A stretch of 36,217 bases of DNA from a virus. The notes under the pieces are model-generated. The model was not told the origin of the DNA. It searched no databases and worked only from the letters and a program-made list of their open reading frames with translations. Positions within the stretch are counted from its first letter, which is position 1; every line of letters begins with the position of its first letter. The stretch is from positions 1 through 36,217 of IMG/VR virus record IMGVR_UViG_3300010430_000255; one strand, 5' to 3'. The translations under genes were made by a program, and so were the position numbers. Below are positions 14,119 through 21,745 of the stretch, one piece after another.

Positions 14119-14735
14119 TAAAGACACCACAAAAGCAATTGAAGGCTGTGAAGAAGAAACAGCCTGACCTGACACGTTGGATGTGCAAGTTCAATGGACG
14201 ATACCAGCCGGCCATGTTTGGTCATGTGATCGGCAAAGCAGCAGCTGGATTGATTGGCCAAGGAAGATTCATTCCTGATGTGCCACACTACAATCTGGCA
14301 GAACACAGGCCAGTGTCATGGCTGAAGCCACGGCCACCTGACTTTGCCATCAGTCTTCCTGGCATTGGTCCAAGCTTGAATCAGATCTGGTCCAAGACAT
14401 TGTCTGTCCGTGACCTGTACAAGATCAAGAAGTCATGGCGAGTGTGCACACACCTGTGGCTAAAGGAATACCACAAGCAGAAGCTTGATGGAAAATACCT
14501 TGCATTCTACGTTGGCCAATTTGGCCATGGTGCCAAGATGTATGATTCAATCAACCTTGCACCAACGGCCAAGATCATTGAAGATACACTGGTCAAGAAG
14601 AATCCTTTTGATGCTGACAGCAAAGCCCTGGTTGATGACAATCCTGAAATCATTGGATCCATCACCTGCATACCTGTCCAGCCAGATGAAGATCTTGGCA
14701 CGTGGTCACACCTTTATCTGTACAAGATACCCTGA
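14070..14735 (+). CDS. RusA-like Holliday junction resolvase
   Basis: A 221-residue protein whose C-terminal 130 residues fit the RusA nuclease order: ISLPGIGPSLNQIWSKT (94-110) matches the PPSxNxxW-type N-strand; KIKKSWRVCTHLW the following helix; MYDSINLAPTAKIIEDTLV (157-175) the catalytic D-x-x-N helix; and ALVDDNPEIIGSI (187-199) the DD segment and last strand. The N-terminal 90 residues are an extra domain not in RusA. It would cut branched DNA before packaging. Start set at ATG 14070 (CATCATGCC), as a GTG at 14025 has weaker support. Similarity is by pattern only; another RNase-H-unlike endonuclease is possible. Confidence 0.6.
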   Translation: MPAHKDHYTAEEYNQLIKTPQKQLKAVKKKQPDLTRWMCKFNGRYQPAMFGHVIGKAAAGLIGQGRFIPDVPHYNLAEHRPVSWLKPRPPDFAISLPGIGPSLNQIWSKTLSVRDLYKIKKSWRVCTHLWLKEYHKQKLDGKYLAFYVGQFGHGAKMYDSINLAPTAKIIEDTLVKKNPFDADSKALVDDNPEIIGSITCIPVQPDEDLGTWSHLYLYKIP

Positions 14736-14802
14736 ACTGGATGATGTGAAACCAATGGCTTATTTTTACATAAGCGATTTATTCACAGCTAGGTGTTCCT
14801 TT

Positions 14803-15066
14803 ATGAGTACAGCAACCAAAAGAAAGCCCACAACTGAACGACGTGTCAGCCGGCAAAAGCCATGTGAAAGATGCAAGCAGCAGATTGTCTTCATCAAGCT
14901 TCATGAAAAGAAAGCTGATGGTTCTGACAAGTGGATTGCTTGTGATCCAACACTGTACTATGGCAACGGCATTGTGACAATTGTGACAGGCACAGGCTTC
15001 ATCCATAGACGTGCCAGCCATGATGTCATTGGACGTGTTCCACACTTGGCCAGCTGCTTTCTTTAG
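14803..15066 (+). CDS. Small Cys-pair protein
   Basis: An 87-residue basic protein. CERCKQQIVFIKL near residue 23 gives one CxxC pair, and WIACDP and a final Cys near the C-terminus could finish a zinc site. This fits a group of short phage proteins with a CxxC knuckle followed by a small beta domain (KWIACDPTLYYGNGIV). The start is the ATG at 14803 after AGGTGTTCCTTT; longer in-frame starts would overlap the resolvase gene. It is the last gene before the convergent hairpin. Role unknown, likely nucleic-acid binding. Confidence 0.55.
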   Translation: MSTATKRKPTTERRVSRQKPCERCKQQIVFIKLHEKKADGSDKWIACDPTLYYGNGIVTIVTGTGFIHRRASHDVIGRVPHLASCFL

Positions 15067-15082
15067 AAGCTGAACAGAAAAG

Positions 15083-15116
15083 AAGAAGGCCAGCTGGTGT
15101 GACAGCTGGCCTTCTT
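15083..15116. terminator. Bidirectional terminator between the two blocks
   Basis: AAGAAGGCCAGCTG (15083-15096) pairs perfectly with CAGCTGGCCTTCTT (15103-15116), a 14-bp stem with a 6-base loop. On the minus strand it is followed by CTTTTCTGTTC, a good U tract. It lies where the plus-strand block ends (15066) and the minus-strand block ends (15203), so it likely stops both. Confidence 0.85.
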
Positions 15117-15147
15117 ACCATTCAGAATAACACACCATCCAATCATG
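15117..15147 (+). promoter_or_regulatory. Leader copy after the terminator
   Basis: ACCATTCAGAATAACAC then CCATCCAATC and ATG at 15145. It repeats the first half of the leader exactly. The frame that follows (15145-15396) is antisense to the last late gene for most of its length and does not look like a protein, so the site may drive an antisense RNA or be a remnant. Confidence 0.45.
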
Positions 15148-15202
15148 CCTGGAAGGAAAGTGGGTTGGCTTATATTATACACATATCACACTTTTGTTGC
15201 AA

Positions 15203-15574
15203 TCATGGCTGGTCTTGCATCTGGTCCAGCCGGCCACGAAAGTATCCATCAAGGTTCTGAAGGCCATCCATTGTCAGTGAATAAAGGCTGTCCATCCTTT
15301 GACGGTTGCCACGGTTGTTGGCTTCAATGGCCTGTGTGTTTTCATCTTGACCAACCTTCAACTGTTGCAATGTGTTTTGCACATTGGTCAGTATAGGTGC
15401 CAAGGTCTGTGTCTGGTTATTGACTGCCACTGTGGTTTCAGCTGGCGTTCCACCAGTCTTGGTTGCATAGGTGAAGCTACCCACAGGCACACCAAGCACA
15501 AAGGCAAACAACAGCAATACATACTTTGTTGGTAAATGGAAAGTGATGCCACCTTCCTTCTTTTCTTCAGACAT
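15203..15574 (-). CDS. Membrane-anchored coiled-coil protein, last late gene
   Basis: A 123-residue protein. After a charged head (MSEEKKEGG) there is one membrane segment (residues 17-38: YVLLLFAFVLGVPVGSF), then a Thr- and Gln-rich link and a long helical coiled coil (LTNVQNTLQQLKVGQDENTQ). The charge pattern predicts N-in, C-out. One membrane anchor plus a periplasmic coiled coil is the usual build of inner-membrane spanins, and being last in the late operon is common for lysis genes, but no outer spanin or endolysin is beside it. It is preceded by the 81-bp repeat at 15602-15682, so it may have its own promoter. Confidence 0.6.
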   Translation of the reverse strand: MSEEKKEGGITFHLPTKYVLLLFAFVLGVPVGSFTYATKTGGTPAETTVAVNNQTQTLAPILTNVQNTLQQLKVGQDENTQAIEANNRGNRQRMDSLYSLTMDGLQNLDGYFRGRLDQMQDQP

Positions 15575-15601
15575 GCTTTTAAGGTTTAGACGGGGGATTG
15601 G

Positions 15602-15682
15602 TTTAAAAAGTAAGTTGGCGCCCTATGCGTTCGCACGGCCGGCACATGTGTTTTACATAACTGCCACCTAATTTATTAAAGT
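15602..15682 (-). repeat. 81-bp intergenic repeat, copy 1
   Basis: Shared with 28129-28209. The 58 bases at 15602-15659 match with one difference (T at 15630, A in the other copy). The rest keeps ACTTTAAT-N3-TTAGG with a fixed spacing on the minus strand. The core is full of CpG (GGCGCC, TGCGTTCGCA, GGCCGGC) in a CpG-poor genome and has several small palindromes. It sits 28 bases before the start of the last late gene and overlaps only the stop of the gene before it, so a promoter or RNA element is likely. Confidence 0.85.
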
Positions 15683-18600
15683 CAACCACCAAGTGGCTTC
15701 CTGGTGATTACAAATTCAAAGTTGCTGGCTGTCCTGTTCTGAACTGCAACAGCGTTTCCAACTCCCCATGACCAAATTCTGCCACCACTGCATCCAACAT
15801 ATCTTCTGACACCATCATCATCAAACCACTTGACAATGCCTGAATTGTTGGTTGGTGCATTGGAAGCAACAATGACAGCATCAACTGGATTGTTCACAGT
15901 GATTGGATTGTACTGGTATATTCCTGAACCAATTACCCTGAAGGCCACATTGTTCAAGAAGTCAATGTCACCACCTTTGTACTCAAGTCCACTGGCACCT
16001 TGCAACCCTTCAACACTACCGTCAGAAACATCAAAGCGATTCAAGCCACCACTTTGCCAGTGCATGATGAATGATCCACTGTCATATGAACCAATTGCAA
16101 AAGGTCCACCACTGAAAGATGACAGGCCAGATCTGGCTTCATAATTCCACAAGGCACCACCATCCAAGTTGTATCCATACATTCTATTGTTGAACAAGGC
16201 AGCTGTGTGATTGCCAACCACGATGATGTCAGCTGTGGAATGTACATTGATGGTTTCCAGATCACTGAAGCCTGTGTCAAATAGTTCAACAAAGCCTTGG
16301 CCATCTGAATCAGACCTGTACACCTTGCCACCTGTGCCAAGGAAGTACAGCTGGCCATTGCCCTGGTGGCGTGCACCAGCAATGATGGCATATGAATCAA
16401 GATCCAGATCTGTCTTCTGTTCATTGAAGTCATCATCAATGATATACAAGAAACCATCATCAGCTGACATTCCCCACATTGGACCAGACAAGTCATCAAT
16501 CCATGGTGGCACTGTGCTGGCCACAGCTGCTGGATCACTGCATTCTATACAAACACCATCACGCGCACCAAGTGACTGGCCAGCATGCACCACTGTCATC
16601 CGTGGCTGTTCATCTGCCTGTGTGACTTCCACTTCAATCTTCCACACCAGTTCTTCCATGGTGATGTCAAGATCAATGCCGGCTGTCTTTGTGTCTTCCT
16701 GGATGGTGCTGCCTGACCATGACAGCTGCCTGATGGTCCCTGTCCATTCACCAATGAATCTGAATTGAGAAGTGCCAACAGGGAAGACAAAGGAAAGCGT
16801 GGCCATGTTACCCTTGAAGGTGCCACCACTTGTGACACGGTCACCTTCATCAACAATCCATTCTGGTCCATTAAAGGATGTCTTTTTGTGCGTCTGCAAC
16901 GTATATACTGCAGCTTCACCAGAAGTGAAGCCTGAACCTGAACCAGCACCTGGAACAGCTGACACATCCACCTTGGCCACAGTTGAATTCCATGGCGCAC
17001 ATTCAAGAATGTTGGTGACCTGACACACAGCTGATGACACATATTGTGAATCCAACATCAAGCCAAGGCCGGCCATTCCACCACCACCTGAACGCTTGGC
17101 CAGACCACGCAACACTGAATCAGAAAGCCACATCTGGTGTGTGTCAAAACCAAAGGCCACAAGGTTCACTTCACATGCTGAATCAATCATCTTCCTTGCA
17201 TGTGCTGCAAGGTCTGACTTGATCAGCTGGAATCCATATTGTTCAACACCATCAACACGTGCACCAGCTGATCCATTGAAGTACCTGCCAGCTGACTTTG
17301 GCGTGGCTGCTGCCAGTGCTTCACTTCCCATTATATCCAGCACAGTGCCACTTCTTGGCTGCCACATCACCAGCCTGTTGAATGTGGTGTCACGTCTTAT
17401 GGTATGATAGCATTCACCATCAAAGTCACCACTTCCTGGAATGACACCTGAACCGCTTCCTGGCACCTGACCTGAACCTGATCCAATGGCACCACTGCCT
17501 GATCCACTGGCTGGTTCTACATATTCAAAATGTGTGACTGAATGAACAGTGTCAAAAGAATTGCCACTTCCAACGGTTGACCTGTTGGCTGATGCTGGTG
17601 GTGGTAAATTATCCCACTTGTAAATAGTGTCAACATTGTACGCTGCACCATAAATGGTGGTCAGGTCTTCAGTCAGATCCAAGTGCCAGATGTTTGCCGT
17701 GCTGTCGCCATTGGTATATCCACCTGTGTTGTTGCCAATGGCTTTCCACATGACATTGGCATCATTCCAGTATCCAAGCATGACATTGGTATTGTCCACC
17801 ACAACACAGTGTGCCACATCATTGGTGTCTGTTGGATATTGGAATTGGATGGTGCCACCACTGTCATATGCCCTGCACGAATAGTCATAAGGGACATAAA
17901 TGTATCCATCAGCCGGCCTGAAGAAAGGATGACCTGGCCACTGCAAGCTGCTTACAATCAAAGATTCACTTCCACCATCATCCGAATTTTCATACAGTTC
18001 ACCAGATGCTTGCCTGACAGTGTAATACATCAAGCTGTTGGCATAGTCAAAGCAGATGCCAAATACATCAGTCAATCCTGTTCTAAGAACTTCTTCTTGC
18101 AAGCCGAACCTGTCACACCTTCTGACATCACCAACAAAGAAAAGCGTGGTATAAAGCATCTGCTTTTCCCTGTGCCACGCCACCTGTTGCAATCCTTTGG
18201 ATGGACCATAAACATGAACAAGGAAGTTTGGTGAACCATCATCATCCACATACATGATGGCATCATCAGATGACCGTGAATAATACAGACCAGACGTTGG
18301 AAAATCTTCTTTGTGAACACTACATGCTGAATCATAGTTGGCACCATTGCCAACAGAATACCAGTGTACAGTTGTGGTGAAGGTGCCACTGCTTCCAAGT
18401 TCTGACAGGCATGCATCACCAGATGTGTGGCTGCTGTCTGTTCCTGACACATTCCATGCAGCTGGTTCAGCTGTGCCTTCCTCCCAAACACGGCCACGTA
18501 TACTGCCATCAGAGAAACGACAAAGCCGGCACCAGTAACCTGTATTGACATTCAGCGTGAAGCTGTCATTGTCCATGTTGTTGTAGCTGCCACCACCTTG

Positions 18601-18945
18601 TGCTTCCCACAGGCCAATGTTGTTGGCCGTGAAACCAAGTTCAAGAAGGTAACCAGTTTCAGCACCACTGGCACCACCTGCATTGATCCAACAGCTGAAG
18701 GCAGAATTCAAGCTATCAGCTTCCACCAGAACAAGGATCTGCTGATTGTCACCATTGGCAGCATCCAGCACCAGCCTGTTCCTTCCTGCACCACTTTTCT
18801 GAATCTCTAAAGCTTGGCCACCTGGTGAACTGCCATCAGTCACAACTTCATATGCAACATTTGATGCATTGCCAATCTGTGACCAACCTGATGGAATACC
18901 AGCACCAGTTGAAACTTCGCTAAAGTCGTATGTTATTCTTGCCAT
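15682..18945 (-). CDS. Receptor-binding tail protein, modular
   Basis: A 1087-residue virion protein, the largest gene. Residues 1-215 look like a concanavalin/LamG-type jelly roll, a carbohydrate-binding fold. Residues 220-450 form a beta propeller of the YWTD kind (for example LTDVFGICFDYANSLMYYT). A Gly-Ser linker (480-507) follows. Residues 510-800 match the preceding tail gene (18958-19884): QMWLSDSVLRGLAKR, NILECAPW, then VWKIEVEVTQADEQPRMTV. Residues 800-1087 form a second propeller-like part. It most likely binds a surface glycan as the tail-tip fibre or spike. No catalytic residues of a depolymerase are evident. A SD-like AAGGAAG precedes the ATG. Confidence 0.8.
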   Translation of the reverse strand: MARITYDFSEVSTGAGIPSGWSQIGNASNVAYEVVTDGSSPGGQALEIQKSGAGRNRLVLDAANGDNQQILVLVEADSLNSAFSCWINAGGASGAETGYLLELGFTANNIGLWEAQGGGSYNNMDNDSFTLNVNTGYWCRLCRFSDGSIRGRVWEEGTAEPAAWNVSGTDSSHTSGDACLSELGSSGTFTTTVHWYSVGNGANYDSACSVHKEDFPTSGLYYSRSSDDAIMYVDDDGSPNFLVHVYGPSKGLQQVAWHREKQMLYTTLFFVGDVRRCDRFGLQEEVLRTGLTDVFGICFDYANSLMYYTVRQASGELYENSDDGGSESLIVSSLQWPGHPFFRPADGYIYVPYDYSCRAYDSGGTIQFQYPTDTNDVAHCVVVDNTNVMLGYWNDANVMWKAIGNNTGGYTNGDSTANIWHLDLTEDLTTIYGAAYNVDTIYKWDNLPPPASANRSTVGSGNSFDTVHSVTHFEYVEPASGSGSGAIGSGSGQVPGSGSGVIPGSGDFDGECYHTIRRDTTFNRLVMWQPRSGTVLDIMGSEALAAATPKSAGRYFNGSAGARVDGVEQYGFQLIKSDLAAHARKMIDSACEVNLVAFGFDTHQMWLSDSVLRGLAKRSGGGGMAGLGLMLDSQYVSSAVCQVTNILECAPWNSTVAKVDVSAVPGAGSGSGFTSGEAAVYTLQTHKKTSFNGPEWIVDEGDRVTSGGTFKGNMATLSFVFPVGTSQFRFIGEWTGTIRQLSWSGSTIQEDTKTAGIDLDITMEELVWKIEVEVTQADEQPRMTVVHAGQSLGARDGVCIECSDPAAVASTVPPWIDDLSGPMWGMSADDGFLYIIDDDFNEQKTDLDLDSYAIIAGARHQGNGQLYFLGTGGKVYRSDSDGQGFVELFDTGFSDLETINVHSTADIIVVGNHTAALFNNRMYGYNLDGGALWNYEARSGLSSFSGGPFAIGSYDSGSFIMHWQSGGLNRFDVSDGSVEGLQGASGLEYKGGDIDFLNNVAFRVIGSGIYQYNPITVNNPVDAVIVASNAPTNNSGIVKWFDDDGVRRYVGCSGGRIWSWGVGNAVAVQNRTASNFEFVITRKPLGG

Positions 18946-18957
18946 TCTTCCTTCAAA

Positions 18958-19884
18958 TTATTGTGACCAAGCCGGCACACCAATCCAGTTGCCATTGGCC
19001 AATTTGTCAATTCCAACACGTGGTTCCAGTGCTGCACCAACTGATGCAATGGTCACACGTGGATCCACATCAGCTTCATCAACTGAAAAGACAATGCGCC
19101 ATGTTTCATCTGGCACCACAACATTCAGGCTGTCAGTGCCTGATGGCTTGTTGGTACTGCTGATCAGGCTGCCTGACCAGTCATAGAAGTACAAGGTCAT
19201 GTTATTGGCTGATTCTTCAATGGTCAAGGTGGCACCTTGTATTGGAAGAATCCAATCAAGTACAGGATCAATGCCATCACCTTTTGTCAATTCACCTGTG
19301 AAGTCAACACTGGTGTCAGGTGATCCTGGATTCCAGTATGGTCCAACAAAGTCTTCCTTTCCTGGCTTCAACAACCAGTATTCATTGTCAATGACACCAC
19401 TACCACTGCCAAAGATCTGGCCACTGCCTGAAGCAGCTGATCCACGCTTGACCACGCTTGAAGTGCAAGACCATGGAAAGCCTTCAAGGATGTTGTCAGA
19501 TTGGAAGATGCCAGCTTCAAAGGCATGTGACTGCAGCCTGACCATTGCACCAGCCATGTTGGCTGGACCACGTCTGACATCCACAACATCAAGACGTTCA
19601 GGAACAGACCACAGCTGATGACGCTTCAGGCCAAGGATGTACACGGCCACAGGTTCATCCAGTGCACACATGTCACGTAGGGCAGAAATATGACATTCAT
19701 TAATGATTGGCAGCTGCAACAGCCAAGTACGGGCAATTGTGCGTGAAGAACCATTGACCACCATTGTCTTTTCTTTGACTTCTGGCGTGGCCTTCAGCAG
19801 CATCATGTGACCTGGTACATCAACACAGAAGCCACTGGCTTCTTGCACAAAGATGCACCTTCCATATCCATCACGTGTTGGCAT
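18958..19884 (-). CDS. Tail-tip protein with Gly-Ser linker
   Basis: A 308-residue protein between the hub-like protein and the large receptor-binding protein. An N-terminal 150-residue domain (with HQLWSVPERLDVVDVRRG and NILEGFPW) is joined by a Gly-Ser linker (about 153-170, ASGSGQIFGSGSGV) to a beta domain ending TWRIVFSVDEADVDPRVTI. The same domain order with clear local matches is found in residues 510-800 of the next protein, so they are paralogous. It probably forms part of the tail tip to which the fibre attaches. Start is one base after the upstream stop; next gene follows after 12 bases. Confidence 0.7.
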   Translation of the reverse strand: MPTRDGYGRCIFVQEASGFCVDVPGHMMLLKATPEVKEKTMVVNGSSRTIARTWLLQLPIINECHISALRDMCALDEPVAVYILGLKRHQLWSVPERLDVVDVRRGPANMAGAMVRLQSHAFEAGIFQSDNILEGFPWSCTSSVVKRGSAASGSGQIFGSGSGVIDNEYWLLKPGKEDFVGPYWNPGSPDTSVDFTGELTKGDGIDPVLDWILPIQGATLTIEESANNMTLYFYDWSGSLISSTNKPSGTDSLNVVVPDETWRIVFSVDEADVDPRVTIASVGAALEPRVGIDKLANGNWIGVPAWSQ

Positions 19885-19885
19885 A

Positions 19886-21745
19886 TCAGATTTCCATCAG
19901 GTCTTCATAAGCAAGGAACTTGCTTGTTTCTGTGTGAAGGTCAATATCACAGTACGTGACAATGAACCTTGTGTCATTTTTCTGGATGATGGTTCCTGGT
20001 GTAAGTATACCAAGAAACACACCTTTGATGATCTGTAGTTGTGCACCACGTGCCAGCCTGATCCTTGCCTGGTACTCTGACAAATCCCAATAGGGACCAG
20101 CCTGGCCAATCACAGATGCACCTTGCCACTGGTTGCATTCTTCAAAAGATCCACCACCAACATCCACTTCCACCAGCAGGTGGTCAGTGGCATCACGTTC
20201 AAACATGACTGGATGGAATGGCCTGTTGTATGTGATGGTGTCACCTTCGGTGATGCTTCCGCCAGCCGGCACACTTTGGATTCTTCCAGGCCATGGTGGC
20301 GTGTCTGTCACAGATGATGCAGCCTGGTCTTCAAAGCGCACACGGTAGTTCCTCACGTGCAGGAAGTAATCATTGCCAGTGTCACCAAGTATTTCAAGCC
20401 TTAAATAGCCATCCACTGGCATGTAATCAGCTACAATGAATGTGGCCACATTATTCCAGGTCAGTGATGCTGTTGGCGTTCCATTGGCATCAGGCGTGGC
20501 ACTGGCTTCTGTCTGCGTGGTGTCTGTTGTGGTCCAGGTGTCAGGTCCACCAACATTGGTGGCATAGTAGGTGTCGTCATCAGCATCAATTGGTTCCACC
20601 ATGTACTTCCAGCCAGGTGCATGATTGCCACTGCCGGCTGGCGTGTATTCCATGGCATATTCAAAGTCAACAATGCACCTGACCCACTTGCCTTTTTGAA
20701 CCAGCAGCTGCTTCTGCCATATGCTTTCACCACCATCTTCAATGTGTGCACCACCAAGTTCTTCCACCAGTGCAGATGGTGATGATTCTTCCCAAAAGAT
20801 ATTGCTTCCACCAGACCAGCCTTCACTGAAATCACCCTTGTCAATGATGATGTCAGTGACTGCATCACGTTTCTTGTTGATCGTAACCACCACAGCCTGA
20901 TCACCATCATACAGGCCACGTTGGGTGTCATCATCAACCACGTTGGTTTCAATGATTCCTGGCAACGTGTTTTCACTGACCGTGTCCAGGTCCACATCAT
21001 ACAAGGCTGCATTCCTTGAAGCAGCTGACAGGTCACGACCAAGCAGCCACGGTTGTGCCACCATCCACCTTCTGCCATAGTGAAAGTCGTTGAACACCAT
21101 GGCCTGAAACGTTTCTGCAAAGTCAGTCAGCTGGTCACCAGCTGCTTCCACCTGGTCAGGATCTTCATCATCAGGATGGTACAGCCAATCAAGGTCAGGA
21201 AACCTGATGGCCTGAACATAAGGCGTTGTTCCAGTAATCCTGGCCAGGTGCGTGCCAAATATATACTGTATGTCTTGGCTGTGGATCTGGTCAACCAGAA
21301 GGTGTTCAAAGACCTGGTGAATGGTCCTGGTGTCTGTGGCCAGTGCCAGCTGGTCCTTGGTCCTGGTCAGACCACAGAAGCACTTCAGCTTGGTCACTGC
21401 CACCTGTGTCTGCACATTCAGTGGCGTGAAGGCGTTGGCCAGCTTCACAAACAAGTCAATTTCATATTGCCTGTTGGAGTCAAAGACACGCAACTTGAAG
21501 TCAAACTTGCCACTGGTTCTGATGTCTTGCCAGATGATGGCACCAGGATCTGTGATGCTGATGTCAAGGCTGGCTGGAATGATGAACCTGTCAAGGAACT
21601 TGGTGTTGGCATTCTGGCCATACCTTAATCCAGTTGTTAAACTGATGTCATGATCTGATGAAACCAATGTGGCACCTTCCTTTAACAGTTGGAAGGTCCA
21701 TTGTCTTGTTCTACCACGTAGGCTTCCTTGATACTTTGGTGTCAT
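19886..21745 (-). CDS. Distal tail / baseplate hub-like protein
   Basis: A 619-residue protein coded directly after the tape measure (ATGA overlap), the standard position of the distal tail or hub protein. The N-terminal part (residues 1-130) has a beta-rich start with DISLTTGLRYGQ and KLKCFCGLTRTKDQLAL; the middle is a carbohydrate-module-like beta domain (residues 290-470, with WEESSPSALVEELGGAHIED); the C-terminus (530-619) is beta-rich and ends FIVTYCDIDLHTETSKFLA, recalling the last strand region of DUF2163-like tail proteins. It would close the tail tube tip and hold the receptor-binding proteins. The exact family is not certain. Confidence 0.7.
   Translation of the reverse strand: MTPKYQGSLRGRTRQWTFQLLKEGATLVSSDHDISLTTGLRYGQNANTKFLDRFIIPASLDISITDPGAIIWQDIRTSGKFDFKLRVFDSNRQYEIDLFVKLANAFTPLNVQTQVAVTKLKCFCGLTRTKDQLALATDTRTIHQVFEHLLVDQIHSQDIQYIFGTHLARITGTTPYVQAIRFPDLDWLYHPDDEDPDQVEAAGDQLTDFAETFQAMVFNDFHYGRRWMVAQPWLLGRDLSAASRNAALYDVDLDTVSENTLPGIIETNVVDDDTQRGLYDGDQAVVVTINKKRDAVTDIIIDKGDFSEGWSGGSNIFWEESSPSALVEELGGAHIEDGGESIWQKQLLVQKGKWVRCIVDFEYAMEYTPAGSGNHAPGWKYMVEPIDADDDTYYATNVGGPDTWTTTDTTQTEASATPDANGTPTASLTWNNVATFIVADYMPVDGYLRLEILGDTGNDYFLHVRNYRVRFEDQAASSVTDTPPWPGRIQSVPAGGSITEGDTITYNRPFHPVMFERDATDHLLVEVDVGGGSFEECNQWQGASVIGQAGPYWDLSEYQARIRLARGAQLQIIKGVFLGILTPGTIIQKNDTRFIVTYCDIDLHTETSKFLAYEDLMEI

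Noticed and set aside
16211-16768. 185-residue plus-strand frame opposite the receptor-binding protein
   Set aside because: Antisense shadow; no start signal and no motif.
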